A stretch of DNA of 64,000 bases from assembly GCA_015847255.1 (NCBI GenBank), contig JADLZK010013163.1:62001-126000 (forward strand), written 5' to 3'. A model generated the notes under the pieces. That model was not told where the DNA came from. It searched no databases and saw only the letters and a list, made by a program, of their open reading frames with translations. This DNA comes from Hyparrhenia diplandra (lineage: Eukaryota > Streptophyta > Magnoliopsida > Poales > Poaceae). The position numbers and the translations under genes are program-made. This document shows positions 43,372-55,749 of the stretch, piece by piece (within the stretch, counting starts at the first letter, position 1; the number at the start of each line of letters is the position of its first letter).

Positions 43372-44495
43372 TTCCACTTTCTCTCGAATTGGGTCAAACT
43401 TTTTTTGGTGGTGTTGTTGGAGCCAAAATATGTTGTTGTGTGTATCCGTGTAATTTTCGGATGATGTTTAGCTATTATTGTAATTATTTGTTCAGTTACT
43501 CAATAAAAAATATTAAAATACTAAAATGAAGGTTACAAAATCTAAAAACTTGCATGGACACCACCTTTTGGTGTAGCATGTTGAAAAAAAAAAAAATTGA
43601 GTTGATTCGAGAAAGTGGTGATGCACATCCTTAGAATGCCACACATCTCGACACATGTCCCTAGTCACTAGGTAAGAGATGCTCGGGCTTGTGTGGGCTG
43701 TTATTCCACTTTCTCCCGAATTGGCTTAAACTTTTTGGGGTGTTCTTGGAGCAACATTATGTTGTTGTGTGTATGCGTGTAATTTTCGGGACGATGTTTA
43801 GCTATTATTGTAATTATTTGTTCAGTTACTCAATAAAAAATGTTAAAATACCAAAATGAAGGTTACAAAATCTAAAAACTTGCATGGACACCACCTTTTG
43901 GTGTAGCATGTTGACAAAAAAATTTGAGTTAATTCTGAGAAAGTGGTGATGCACATCCTCAAAAAGCCACACATCTCTCACACATGTCCCTAGTCACTAG
44001 GTAAGAGATGCCCAGGCTTGTGTGGGCTGTTATTCCACTTTCACAAACTTTTTGGGGTGTTCTTGGAGCAAAATTATGTTGTTGTGTGTATATGTGTAAT
44101 TTTGGGACGATGTTTGGCTATTCTTGTAATTATTTGTTCAGGTTACTCAATAAAAAATGTTAAAATACCAAAATGAAGGTTAAAAAATCTAAAAACTTGC
44201 ATGGACACCACATTTTGGTGTAGCATGTTGACAAAAAAATTTGAGTTGATTTCGAGAAAGTGGTGATGCACATCCTCGAGAAAGCCACACATCTCTCACT
44301 TTGCACATGTCCCTAGTCACTAGGTAAGAGATGCTCGAGGCTTTTGTGTCTTGTTGTTACACTTTCTCCGAATTGGCTCAAACGTTTTTTGGGGTGTTCT
44401 TGGAGCAAAATTATGTTGTTGTGTATATCTGTGTAATTTTTCGGACGATGTTTAGCTATTCTTTGTAATTATTTGTTCGGTTACTCAATATTAAA
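43372..44495 (-). repeat. Tandem array 2, about 3.5 units of 320-330 bp, inverse orientation
   Basis: The anchor TTGCATGGACACCAC recurs at about 43550, 43880 and 44197. Units are the reverse complement of array 1, with the CATCTCT / AGAGATG inverted repeat kept. The array lies between the divergent genes Z (minus) and Y (plus). Confidence 0.85.
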
Positions 44496-44922
44496 ATACC
44501 ACTTTCGAAAATTAGGGATACTTTCGAAAATAAACATCCCCGTGATTTGGAACGAAAATAAATTAAGTGGCGCCAATTTTTGTCAATTCTTTTTTTTTTT
44601 TTTTATCAAGCGCCAAGTTAACCCAAATTTTTACTTAAGCGCCAAATTTTTATCAATCCCTAAGCAACCGTATTAAACGACGTTAGCTTGCGGCGTTATT
44701 ACTAAATGCACACGATCTTTGGTCTTTGGCTCACCGACGCTTGGGTCCAATGTTCTTTGGGGCCACGATTGATGAATGTACTATATTCCTCTCCCTTTAC
44801 ATGCATGAATGAACCGGGCGGCGGCGGAATCCGGGCGCCCACCGCGCCTTCTTTTTCCCCATCTATCCCATCAACTCCCCGCTACCCACCTCGCTCTTCC
44901 ACGGCCTCAATCAATCGGCGAC

Positions 44923-45194
44923 ATGGTCGGCGCCACCACTGGCGCAACTACGCCCTCGACTCTCCCCCTTGCGCCATTGTTGTTCTTGCCTAAGGCGCCC
45001 GCACCACTCGGCCAGCGGCGGGACGAGGGATGGCCGGTTTGTCGCCGTAAATGGGAGGAGGAGGACGCCGACGCCGTCGTGGGAGGGCGTTGAAGGAAGA
45101 GGAGCAAGAACCGGAGGTGCCGATGCCCGATGTGCCTCGGCCGCTCCACAACACCACCCACGCGCACCCATTCCGGAGGTTTCCGTCCAAAGGA
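44923..45194 (+). CDS. Gene Y, first exon
   Basis: ATG at 44923 (MVGATTGATTPSTLPLAPLL). G+C-rich, ending in an acidic then Pro-rich stretch (KEEEQEPEVPMPDVPRPL) in a second frame, at GGA|GTTAGGGTT. Gene Z has the same ending (EEEEPVAP..., then GAG|GTTAGGGTT at 10331). A frameshift separates the two readings. The intron runs on through 45861, is broken by element F, and leads to the exons near 60000. No known family. The rest, 45195-45861, is AT-rich intron without visible genes. Confidence 0.45.
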
Positions 45195-45864
45195 GTTAGG
45201 GTTGGGGTTTTTTAATTTGATTTTCATGTGCGGATATTAGTATGCTAGTGTTTCAAGTGTGGTAGCACTCTCATTGTAGTTTGGATTTGGGACTCGCTAT
45301 TTGGATTATGAGAAATTGACTCGCTATTTGGATTATGAGAAATAATATGGGAGCTTGGCCTTGATGTTAGCTATATATGCATGAATGCTTGCCACTAGAC
45401 ATATATGGATATGGAATAGCTCTCTAATATGGTTGGTGCTTTTTGCTAACTGAAAGGTTGTATTTACATCTGGTTGTGTTCGGACATGATATGTAACTAG
45501 TCCGATATGCATATGCTTGGTATGGATATGTTAGCCTTTTCTGAAATTACATCAAAAAGCGTGTCATATTATTTTTTTTTTTTTGTTGTCCAAGTCTTTG
45601 TTGAAATGTTGTGAAAACAGGGGGTAAACACATGTCTTTAAAAAAAAAGTCTGATTTGAATTGATTGAGAGTTATTTAACACCCGCAATATATTTTATTT
45701 TTAGTTGTAAAAACTCTGCATGCATGGGATCAGTCCATATATAGTATAAAATGGATTGTAACTATGTTGTGAATTGTTTGAGATTAATTTACCACTTGCA
45801 ATCATTCATGTTTGCGATTCTATCTTGTCTACATTTTTTGTTAATAAAGATCGAGGATCGCATT

Positions 45865-46657
45865 TGTTGGGGAGGGCAACCCTAGCCGGCCCGGCAGCTC
45901 CGCGGCCTCTCAACAAGGAGGCCAAGAACTAATTCTTGTCAAGCAAAAGTATGAAGTCTTGCGGTCCGTGGCGAAGCGAAGGTCCCGTCACGCGAGCATG
46001 AGCAGCGAAGCTTCACCCCTCCGTCCACCGGGCGGTCCCCCGAAGTCGACGGTCGAAGCTAAGGAACGACGGCCCCGTAAGGTGACGGGCGACGGCCGAA
46101 GGGGCTCCCTAGCGATGGGACCCCCGGCCGGGCCGGGAGGCCCGGGAGAGGGGCCCCGGTCCTACCCCCTCCGCTGGGGCCGGGCGGCGCTGGCGACGAG
46201 GAAGCCCCACGGCTCCCAAGTAAGGAGAAGTCGCAAAGCATATTCCCGATAATAGCCTTGTGCGAATAAGTTACTAGCCCGCCCCGCAGGGCCCATCCGT
46301 AGCGTGTGTTCCCCCACCTACCATGTACCAAATTGTAAATCAGCCCCTCCGACCCCGGGTATTCCTATAAATACCCGGGCACGGGCTCAAGAAAGAGGAT
46401 GGATTGTTGGCCGCCTTAAGCGCCATTTTACTCATTTTTGTCACATCGGCGTCTTGCCCCGCGCACCATCCTAACCCCTCCTCCTTCGGGAGGCTCGGGA
46501 GACCTCCGATCCTCCCGACCGGCAACCTCCAGCGAAGGATGGGCCGACGGGTGGCCTCCCTCGCTCCTCATCCCGTGTTCTCGACTCATCCCGTGGAAAG
46601 CCCCTCGCCCCTTCCGGCCGGAGGAGCGAAGGCAAAGGGGCGGGAGTGATCCCCACG
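45865..46657 (+). mobile_element. 5' LTR of element F
   Basis: TGTTGGGGAGGGCAACCC to GTGATCCCCAC. TATAAATA is at 46366-46373. Matches 59108-59899 with many short indels in G+C-rich parts. Confidence 0.82.
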
Positions 46658-46659
46658 AT

Positions 46660-46677
46660 TGGCGCCGTCCGTGGGGA
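46660..46677 (+). other. Primer-binding site of element F
   Basis: TGGCGCCGTCCGTGGGGA directly after the LTR, similar to the site of other Tat elements in grasses. Confidence 0.75.
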
Positions 46678-46699
46678 TCGACACGAAAAGCCCAAAGCC

Positions 46700-48768
46700 A
46701 TGCCCAGCCACTCGCCGATCGGGCGCCCCACGTCGCGGCGAGCAACCCTCCACCCGTGGAGGACCCCTCCGGATCAAACCCGCCGAGGGCGGCAAACGGT
46801 CACCACACGGCCCGGCGGCTCCGCGCCTGGGGCTGCGGGAGCAGGGGCCGGGTCGTCACGGACCCCGCTCGTCCCGATTTCGGAGGTCAAGAGGAAACCC
46901 CCAACACCCGGCAAAGGCGACGCTCCCGCGGTCGAGGGGCGGTGGTCCAAAGACCGGTGGCGCAAAGGTCCCCGCCCCAAGTGAACCCGCCAACCCGCCG
47001 AGGGGGCTCATCGAAAGTTCAACGAGAGGATGACGAAGAAGAAACCGAGCAAGGGGAACAGGCTGGAAGCCCTTCAAGCTCAGATCGCAGAGAAGCCGAA
47101 GGTTACCGCAAGCCCCGGATCGCGAGGCGGCGCTGCGGACGCCCGGGGAGCAAGCGGAAGCCGCCCGGGCCGAGCTTGCATGGATCAACCAGCGCCTTGT
47201 GGCAAGACAGAAGTCGATGGCGAAGGGGCAGCCGCGACCCAACAATCACCCCGCAGCCCCCCACTTCGGGGCAAGCCCCACCGCCATCAACCCCGCCACC
47301 ACCGCAACCGAACCGGCCACCATCGCAAAAACCACCCCTCCGCCGCCCTTCGCATAAACCGGCTATACCCCAACATCTCCTCGGGCGCCGCCATCAAACG
47401 CCCGCCCGCCCACCGCTAGCAATAAGCCCCCCACTACGACCCCAAATCCCCTCGCTGTCCCACGCTCTCCGGATCGCGGAGTGGCCTCCATCCTATAGCC
47501 CCCAACATCTACCAAGATATGCGGGGATCACCGACCCCGAACGATTTATCATGAGCTACGAGGCGGCGGTAGAGGGCGGCGGGGGATCACACCACTATGG
47601 CAAAATCGTTTGTAATCATAGCGGGGAGTAGCCCAATCTTGGTATTGCACCCTACCTCCGAATACCATCCGGTCCTGGTCGGACCTTCGAGCGCTCTCGG
47701 GCAAACTTCAAAGGCGTAGACTCGAGCTTATCAACAAAGACGGAGCTCCCGAACGTCGTGCGAAGCCCGGCCCGAACCATTGCAAGAATGGTGGCGGAGG
47801 TTCCTCCAAACCAAAGCCGAAGCGTAAGGGTCTCCGATCGAAGGCGTCATAATGGCGCGATTTGCATGCATCCCCCGGGCCTTGCCATTCAAAGATCGGC
47901 GGAGGCAGCCTAAGACGCCGCGAGAACCGCACGAGATAATGGACAAATCTTGCGGAAGCAGATATCGATCACAAGGCGAAGGTGGAATCCTTTCGACCTC
48001 CGCAGAGTCAATACCAAACACACGCGCCCCCGCGGAGACAGCTACCCCTGCACGGGCGCGCGCGAGTGGGCGCCATAAACAACAACCCTCCGATAGAGCA
48101 AAAACTTAACCAGCCATCTACGCGACCAAACAACCCGCCAAGAACCCCGAGGCCAAACCCGGATAACAGCAGACGGGCCCCGCAAAGACGGCCGTATTGC
48201 CACTACTGCGGAGAGGGCAAAGGCCACTATACCAAGCAATGCCCATACTTCGCCAAGGGAAAGAAGCGATGGACGAGGGAGCTAGCTTCGCGTAACTCCG
48301 CAGGCAGATCAACCACACAAGAAAACCGTGAACGCCCGCTCCGCTCACTATACTTTCACCCCCCTTCGATTATGGGGCCCCGGCTCACCCAGGGCTTCCA
48401 CTACCCCGCTTTTCACTCAACAAATTTCAACCAACACCAGCCTCGATACTACCACCAAGACTACAGCCTCGCACCCCCCAGCCCCCGCTACCTAGCTACC
48501 CTAATCACGCTGCGCGCCGCCGCCACCACTACCAGCCCCTCCCCCAACTCCGCAACTACCCATCAAGCAAGAAGTACGGACAATAGTCAACAAGCCGAAC
48601 CCATCGTTCGAGTCATCCTCGCAATCACCGGGGCTCCAACGAAGACCATGGCAACAAACGGCGGCAAGAAAGAGCACTACCGAAGGGTCCACCATGTAGG
48701 CGCGGAGGGGCCACATCGCAATAGCCGGTGGTCGCACATCCCGATCACCTTGCGCCCGGTGATATGAA
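46700..48768 (+). pseudogene. gag: gag of element F
   Basis: Likely start ATG 46700 (MPSHSPIGRPTSRR). A long Pro/Arg-rich N-terminal part is followed by the capsid-like TDPERFIMSYEAAVEGGGG (47531), then further conserved pieces in other frames. A zinc-knuckle-like CHYCGEGKGHYTKQC at about 48199-48243 (CX2CX5HX4C) lies near the C-terminus. There are many frame changes in G+C-rich stretches. Confidence 0.7.
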
Positions 48769-48785
48769 GCTCAAGGACTACCCCA

Positions 48786-49140
48786 CACCGATGCGATGGT
48801 CGCCGACACCAACATCGGAGGGTGGGACAAGAACGGGATACTAGTCGACACGGCAGCTCCGCCGACATCCCGTTTTGCCTCAACCTTTGACAAGATGGGC
48901 CTCGACAGAGCTTGTCGCAGCCCGGTAGGAAACCCGCTCTTCGGCTTCGGAGGGCAGCGGTGGCAACCATTGGAAAGGTCACCTTGCCGGTCTCCGCCGG
49001 AAAGGATCCTATTCACGTAACGAGAGAACATAACCTTCGATGTAGTGGACATATACTACAACTACAACGCCATTTTTGGTCGCGGAGTCACCAATGCGTT
49101 CGATGCGGTGCTCCACCCGAGCTACCTATGATGAAAATGC
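48786..49140 (+). pseudogene. pro: Protease of element F
   Basis: ILVDT at 48838 with ASTFDKMGLDRACRSPVGNP and LFGFGG downstream, then DVVDIYYNYNAIF-like sequence with RGVTNAFDAVLHPSY in other frames. The Asp-Thr of the active site is present; the frame shifts one codon later. Confidence 0.7.
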
Positions 49141-49559
49141 CCTCCGCCGGGCGGCATCATCGCCGTCTTCGAGACAGAACGCCGCAAGAAACGCGGAGGG
49201 GCTGTAGCCCCGTGGCGGCGCAATGTTCACTGACTTGAACAACAGCCGGAGGGGCAAGAAAAATCGACCCGGGCAGACGCGGAGCCCCTCGCGAGCCCGT
49301 CCGGCCGAAGAGACAAAGAAGGTCGACTCTTCAGCCGACCCGACAGAGAGGTAACCATCTCCGCGCACCTCGACCCGACCTCCGAAGCGAGAATTACTCC
49401 GGTGCCTCGCGAGAACTCCCGATGTGTTCGCATGGTCCGCGGAGGATCTACAGGGCGTCGGCGAGAAACCTCATCGAGCACCACCTCAACATCGGCCCGA
49501 TGCCACCCCGGTAAAAACAGAGGCTCCGCAAAATGTCGGACAAGAGGAAAGCGGAAGAC

Positions 49560-50150
49560 AAAGCAGAGGTAAACCGCCTACCGATGCGGAGGTCATCCGC
49601 CCGATCAAATACCCCACTTGGTTATCCAACGTCGTCATGGTGAAAAAGGCCAGCCTCAAGAAGGACGCGGCCGAGCCCACGAGATGGAGGATGTGCGTCG
49701 ATTTCACCGGTCTCAACAAAGCTTGCCCGAAGGGCGACTTCCCCCCTCCCACGAATCGCTCCCTTGTCGATGCGGCGGGGGGGTGTGAGAGATTGTCCCT
49801 CCCGGACTGCTTCTCGCTATCATCAAATCTGGATGAATCGGGCGGATGAAGAGAAGACCGACTTCATAACACCCTTCGAACCTCTTTGTTTCGGGAGAAT
49901 GGCCGAGGGCCTCCGCAACGCCGGCTCCTCCTTCGCGCCGATGACGGAGGAGGTGTTCGGGGGACGATAGCGCAATCTCCGCGTATGTTGACGACTGGTA
50001 GTCCAAAGCAAGTCGAGAGAAGACCACATAACGGACCTACAGAGAACCTTCGTCAAGCTCCGCGAGGCCGATTGAAACTCAACCCAGCCAAGTGTGTGTT
50101 CGGGGTGAGCAAAGGAAAGTTGCTCTACGCCTCGGTATCCGTCAAGGGAA
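49560..50150 (+). pseudogene. RT: Reverse transcriptase of element F
   Basis: Copies element RNA to DNA. Seen: IKYPTWLSNVVMVKKASL (49601), WRMCVDFTGLNKACPKGDFP (49685), then in a second frame YHQIWMNRADEEKTDFITPF (49818). YVDD is encoded at 49985-49996 with a stop soon after, and LKLNPAKCVFGVSKGKLLYA follows (50075). Three frames are used. The Asp-bearing FLDAYSG segment is distorted. Confidence 0.8.
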
Positions 50151-50239
50151 TCGGCCAGACCCCTCCAAGATCGCAAAGCAATCACCGCGATGGAGCCCCC
50201 GAAGAACAAAAGTCAGCTCAAAGGCTCGCGGGGACGCCC

Positions 50240-50688
50240 GCAGCCCTAAGCAGGTTCATCTCCAGATCTGCTGAACGGGCACTACCGTTTTTTCAAGTAC
50301 TAAAGAGCACGGAGTTGTTTGACTGGGGACCTCCGCAACAAGAAGCCTTCGAAGATCTCAAGCGCCACCTCGAGAATCTTACCACTCTCGCCACCCCTCG
50401 ACCCGGCGAAGGGCTCCTTCTATATGTCGCCGCATCACCGCACGCCGTCAGCGCTGTGCTTGTCAAGGAAACAAGCGAAGGGCACCAATCAAAGCAGGCA
50501 CCTATCTATTATGTCTCCGAAACTCTCGAAGGGCCCAAGCTGAATTACACTGAGCTTGAGAAGGTAGCATACGCAGTGGTCATGGCAGCGAGAAAACTCA
50601 AGCACTACTTCCAAGCACACGAGATCACCGTACCTTCGAGCTTCCCCCTTGACAACATATTCAGAAATCCCAGTGCGTGGGCGGGATA
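50240..50688 (+). CDS. RH: First RNase H of element F
   Basis: Well-preserved open stretch: VLKSTELFDWGPPQQEAFED, LLLYVAASPHAVSAVLVKE, APIYYVSETLEGPKLNYTEL, EKVAYAVVMAARKLKHYFQA. The first catalytic Asp position is Ala-Ala, as I recall for the degenerate RNase H of Tat elements; the Glu is present. Confidence 0.75.
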
Positions 50689-50744
50689 GCGGTGGGCAAC
50701 CGAGATCGGAGACCATGCCATAAGATTCGTTGCGTTAACAGCCA

Positions 50745-51200
50745 TCAAGTCTCGGGCCCTCGCAGATTTTCTCGCGATTGGACCCCCGACACCTTCAACC
50801 AAGCAGCTAACACGGACCCGATATGGACAAAGACACACCGACGGAGAACTGGGGGGCGAGGAGCTGGCATCGCGACCATCATCACCTCACCCTCGGGGTT
50901 AAGCCGAGATACGCGGCCGGACTTGGAGTTCCGGTGCACAAACAACACGGCGAGAATCTGAAGCCGTGCTCCTCGCTCTCAACAAGCTCCGCGCGATGTC
51001 GGCGCGAAGGGCCATCATCAAAACCGACTTCGGAGGTGGTCTCGAAGCAAGCGAAAGACATCGAGCCAGGCACCCGAACTGCGAGAAATATTTGGCAAGG
51101 CTACGCAAGACGGAGGCTTTCTTTCTCGGGGTCACAACCAAAACCATATCGGGACGAGACAACGGAGAGGCCGATGAGCTTGCGAAGGCAAAGCCTTGAG
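50745..51200 (+). pseudogene. aRH: Second (archaeal-type) RNase H of element F
   Basis: HTDG (50834-50845), then LALNKLRAMSARRAIIKTDF, RHPNCEKYLARLRKTEAFFL and NGEADELAKAKP carry the Asp residues of an active RNase H. A duplicate RNase H before integrase is a known trait of the Tat lineage. Frame broken near 50880-50960. Confidence 0.7.
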
Positions 51201-51439
51201 CGGAGCCCCTCCCGAGGACGTGTTTTACGAAATACTATACAACCCGCCGTCCAAGAAAAACGACCCACCTCGAAATCGGTCAGCGCCATCCACAAATAAG
51301 ACCGGAGGGCCCCGATCATAGCATTCATAAAGGGTCTCTTCGAGCCACAATCCACGTAAGAGCGAAGAGGGTCGAACGAAGGTCCGAGGATATCGCCCGG
51401 TGGACAACAAGCCGTACAAAGCCTCCATTACCGCACCTT

Positions 51440-52526
51440 GGCTTAAATGTATATCCACAGCGAAGGGACGCGCCATCCTAGCGAGGGAGATCCACGAAGG
51501 CATCTGCGGCTCGCACAACGGCCCCGAGCCCTAGTGGGAAAGGTGTTCAGGCAAAGGGTTCTCCTGGCCAACGGCACTAAACGACGCAGCGAATTAGTAA
51601 AGCGCTGCGAAGGGTGCCGGTGACAAGACACCACTCCAACAAGCGGGCGCCGACAACCCTCATCCGCCCCACCGGCCCCTTCGGCCGATGGGCGATCGAC
51701 CTCATCGGACCTATGCCACCGGCTCGGGAACCTCCGCCACGCCAGCGTGGTAGCGGTCGAGTATTTCACCGAGATGGATCGAAGCCCGCCCCTCGCAAGC
51801 ATAACCTCGCACTCGGTACAAAAGTTCTTTGGCAAAGATATTGTTTGTCGCGGGACCCCGCGAAGCATCACGGTTGACAATGGCACCCAATTCGACGGTG
51901 AAGGTTTCAAGCGGTTCGCCACCAAATAGGGACCCAAATACACTTCGCCTCCGTAAGGCACCCCGATCCTAACGGGCTTGTCGAAAGAGCCAACGGCATA
52001 ATCTTGCGAGGGCATCGTAGCGAAGATCCACCTTGGCCGCGGGGAAAATGGGCGAAGGAGCTCACTCGGTGGTGTGGTCACACAACACCTCCGAAAGCGC
52101 GACCAAGTTCACGCCATTCAAGCTCCTATTCGGAGAAGAGGCCGTCCTCCCAGAAGAACTGAAGCACGCGTCGCCAAGGGTCACCAGCGAAGCCCCCCCA
52201 CAACTAGAAGCGCTCGCAAAAGACCTCCTCGAAGAAACAAGAAACATGGCCGTCCTCAACCTCCGCGCCTACCAGAGGAAACCACAAGATGGAGGAACAA
52301 GAAAATCCACCTCCGCACGATCTCCGTCGGAGACTTCGTCCTGATCAGGAAGCCAGAATGCGAAGATGGCGGGCAAATTCGCCGCCAAATGGACGGGCCC
52401 TTCCCTCGTCACCAAGTCCACAAGGCCGGGCTCCTTCCACCGCAAGACCTCGAAGGCCACGACATCCCCCACACATGGAACGTCGACGACCTCATAAGTA
52501 CTACCCCTAGCGGTGCAATGTACTAA
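51440..52526 (+). pseudogene. INT: Integrase of element F
   Basis: Zinc-binding Cys pair KRCEGC (51600), then FGRWAIDLIGPMP (first Asp, 51679), VEYFTEMDRSPPLASITSHS, FGKDIVCRGTPRSITVDNGT (second Asp, near 51879), HPDPNGLVERANGI (Glu, about 51960), and FKLLFGEEAVLPEEL (52115). A C-terminal GKFAAKWTGPSLVTKSTRPG (about 52370) resembles the GPF/Y module. At least four frame changes. Confidence 0.78.
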
Positions 52527-52849
52527 GCACTTTCGCGAGTTGTAGGGGCTCGACCCTTTTTACCTTTCTTTTTCTTCTCGTCTAGTCAAAACCCGAGAAC
52601 AATCCGGGCTGCACTCTTTTTCCTTGCGAAGGGGCGCAAAGGTTTTTAATGAGGCAGCACCAAGATCTAACACATGCGAGTTAGTTCCCCAAATATCAAA
52701 CAATTTCAAATCGGGCTCAAGAAGGGGCTGGCCGGCGTCGCCCAACCCTCATCAGCGAAGGTAAGCGGGATTGACCGCTCTCGGGGCGGCGCAAGGCGCA
52801 CCCCGGCTTAGTCAAACCAACTAAGAGTACCCCTTCAACAAAAAGCCGA
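52527..52849 (+). other. Region after integrase, element F
   Basis: Non-coding 3' region with T-rich parts; nothing recognisable. Confidence 0.5.
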
Positions 52850-53500
52850 GCACCCGGCACCTCCGCCCGGGCCGCAATAAGCCGCCCAGCGCTCTCCGAA
52901 AGCACGAGACCCGGAGGGGCGCACAAAGCCGGGCACCCGGCACCTCCGCCGAGGGGCTCGCAACGGCCGCCCCGCGCCCTCCGTCACGAGGCCCGCGGAG
53001 GCGCAAAGCCGGGCACCCCGGCACCTCCGCCGGGGGGCTCGCAACGGCCGCCCCCGCGCCTCCGAGTACGAGGCCCGTGAGGCGCACAAAAAGCCGGCAC
53101 CCTCGGCACCTCCGCCGAGGGCTCGCAACGAAGCCGCCCCGCGCTCCCGAGTATGAGACCCGCGGAGGCGCACAAAAGCCGGGCACCCCGGCACCTCCGC
53201 CCGGGGGGCTCGCAATGAAGCCGCCCCGCGCTCTCCGAGCACGACCCGGGGAGGCGCACAAAAGCCGCACCCCGACACCTCCGCCCGGGGGCTCGCAATG
53301 AAGCCGCCCCGCGCCCTCCGAGTACGAGACCGCGAGGCGCACAAAAAGCCAGCACTCCCGACACCTCCCGCCAGGGCTCGCAATGGGCCGCCCGCGCTCT
53401 CCGAGCACGAGACCGCGGAGGCGCACGTGCCGGCACCCCTGGCACCTCCGCCAGGGGGCTCGCAATGAAGCTTCGCCCGCGCTACAGCGGTCGATGATAC
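52850..53500 (+). repeat. 85-bp minisatellite in the 3' region of element F
   Basis: About 7.5 units; GCGCTCTCCGAG-type anchors at 52889, 52974, 53056, 53141, 53228, 53311, 53394 and 53479. Each unit has GGCACCTCCGCC and a GGGCTCGCAA segment. Very G+C-rich. Tandem repeats in the 3' untranslated region are known in Tat elements and can seed satellite DNA. Confidence 0.9.
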
Positions 53501-54505
53501 AAAGGAGGCGCGCCGGAGGTCGTACCCTTGCACCCTCGCCAAGGATCCTCATTAAAGACCTCCGCCCGTACAAACATTAACTCCACCACCCACCAAGAAC
53601 CGGACCTCCGCCGTCACGAGCCTCAACGTCAATACCTAACAAGGACAACACCTACCCGACACACAAGCCATAACTACGCCAAGCATTCATGACAACCAAC
53701 CAACACCGTGAACCCCCCCCAGAGCACTATAAAACCAGCCCCCAACCAACACAAAGCCCTGGGGTAGCAAGAGAGCAAAGAACGAGCCGCACACACCACC
53801 ATGCTACTTCCCTTAGCCAAGCCCCGATCCTACAGAGCGAATGCGTCAGGATACCTCCAAAACCCACAACTCCCAACCTAGCGAGGGGTACCACAATGGA
53901 AAATGTAAACAGAGCCCGACCCCCCGAGGCACACCGCGGTGCAATGAAGAGCAACAAACGCTACAAGTGCCCCGAGGCAGCGTGAAACACCCAAATCGCC
54001 GGAGCCCAACAAAGGCCAAATGCGTACAAACTAGAGCATTTTGGCCCTCCGCAACCACCTAAGCCAGCTGTCCGGGAGCACCTCGCGGGCCCCCCCTAAC
54101 GGTGCGGAGAGACTTCGCGGAGGAGATACCACAATGGAGAATGTAACATCCTCCCGTGGACAACTCCACCAAAGGAGTCAAAGTTCGAAGGGGGAACAGG
54201 CGCGCGGCACAACATGAACGCGAAAAGGTGGGCGATAATCTGCGACAACCCGCAGTGTCGCCGTCAGCGAGGACGGGCGCGCAGGCGTAGCAGCCCACCC
54301 CCCGCAAGGCACCTCCAGAGAGCTCGAGTTCGCGCGACGGGTCGTCCACCTCCAAGCTTCCGGACGATGAGTCGCGGGCACGCAGGGACACAAGGGGAGC
54401 ACCACCGCATCAACGCTAAGCTTCGCCAGAGAACCCTCGTAGCCGCAAAGGGGCCCTCCGCCCCGAACCAGCATTGTAAGACAAACTCGGCAACAAAATC
54501 AACTT
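53501..54505 (+). other. 3' non-coding region of element F, with TATA-like site
   Basis: CACTATAAAACC at about 53727-53738 followed by an A-rich leader and ATG at 53801 resembles a promoter, but the ORF after it is only about 27 codons. No other support. Confidence 0.3.
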
Positions 54506-54509
54506 GTAC

Positions 54510-54790
54510 CGCTGTTTCACACGGCTACCTCGCAAAAAACGCCGCGAAGTCTCGCACTAAGAAAAATAGGGGACGCCATTTGTTTCACGCGGCTACCGCA
54601 AAAAAACGCCGAGTCTCGCACTAAGAAAATAGGGGACGCCCCGTTTCACGCGGCTACCTCGCAAAAACGCCGAGTCTCGCACTAAGAAAAATAGGGGGAC
54701 GCCGCTATTTCACGCGGCTACTTTAAAAACGCGAGTCGCGAGTCGAGAGAGACTAAGAAAAATAGGGGACGTTTTTTTTGTTTCACACGA
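54510..54790 (+). repeat. 61-73 bp minisatellite in the 3' region of element F
   Basis: The TTTCACGCGGCTAC anchor (first and last units TTTCACAC) at 54515, 54583, 54644, 54708 and 54780. Units share CTAAGAAAAATAGGGGACG. Confidence 0.88.
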
Positions 54791-54897
54791 TTGCCTTCGC
54801 GAGCACAACACAACAAAAACAAAAGAAACATCGCTGGTCATACATACAAGCAATCAAAGCGAGTCCGTTAATTATATCATTTGCACAAAGTAGCAAG

Positions 54898-55640
54898 TTA
54901 CAAAAGGCCCTCGTGGCACAAAAGCCTCACGGGGCCTCCGCACACCTCCTCCGCCACGAAGGTTACAACACCGTGAAGAACCGCCCTAACAAGCACCTTC
55001 GCGACACGCTCCACGAAGGCCTCTACATCAACTACTTCCACCAAAGGCTCATCACCTACGAAGCGACCTCGGTATAGCCGGCTCCCATAACACAAGCGGA
55101 GGGTCACCACCCAATACTCGACGACGGTAGACCCTCCGCAGGTCGCCCCATTCAAAGCCAACACCCTCCCGCCCGGCACAACAACCCGACCTCCGCGATC
55201 CACCCAACAAGCCGCGGCCAAGCGCTATGGCAACGGCCTCATCGTCCCCAACATCGTCCTCCGCCATAGCCGCCGGGCGCTAGCGCCGAAAAGCACCCGC
55301 TCCACTTGACGATTCGTCAAGTCATGAGACCGCCGGAAAGACTCCGAAACCTGGGTTGGCCAGTCATATTTCGAATCCTCCCCACCAAAACCAGCTCGAA
55401 GGGCAGCCCAGTGGAATCGTTTGCATAGCATGCACCCGTGTCTCCCCGAGACGAACATGTCTTGGCGGTTCATCATCAGCGGAACCACATTGAGCACCCT
55501 CCGCAGGCCCCGGTACTAGCGCTGCCAAGAGACGATCAACAATCACGAATCGCCTTCGAATCCACCGACACAAACCGCGAAGACAAACACTACCCGTAAC
55601 ACAAACGAGCAAAGGATAGGAAATAGCGAAGCCATCCACT
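54898..55640 (-). other. Minus-strand open stretches of uncertain meaning (element F)
   Basis: Overlapping minus-strand readings (e.g. MNRQDMFVSGRHGCMLCKRF and FVGDEPLVEVVDVEAFVERV) are longer and less Arg-rich than the plus-strand ones. They could be a further part of the antisense gene or chance. Not recognised. Confidence 0.25.
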
Positions 55641-55749
55641 CTTCATTAAAGATGAAAAATACCCTCAAGGCAAAGAGTCCGATCGCCCAAGGCCACAAAC
55701 TTAGGCACCACAAAAATACTACTACGGCCTAAGGCGCCCTAAACCACCT

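Noticed and set aside
45862..45864. Firm target duplication for element F
   Set aside because: ATCGC occurs on both sides, but the left copy is three bases from the LTR start, so it is only mentioned as possible.
46438..47631. 397-codon frame spanning the LTR end and gag of F
   Set aside because: It begins inside the LTR and only its last part (MSYEAAV region) belongs to gag; the first part is a shadow.
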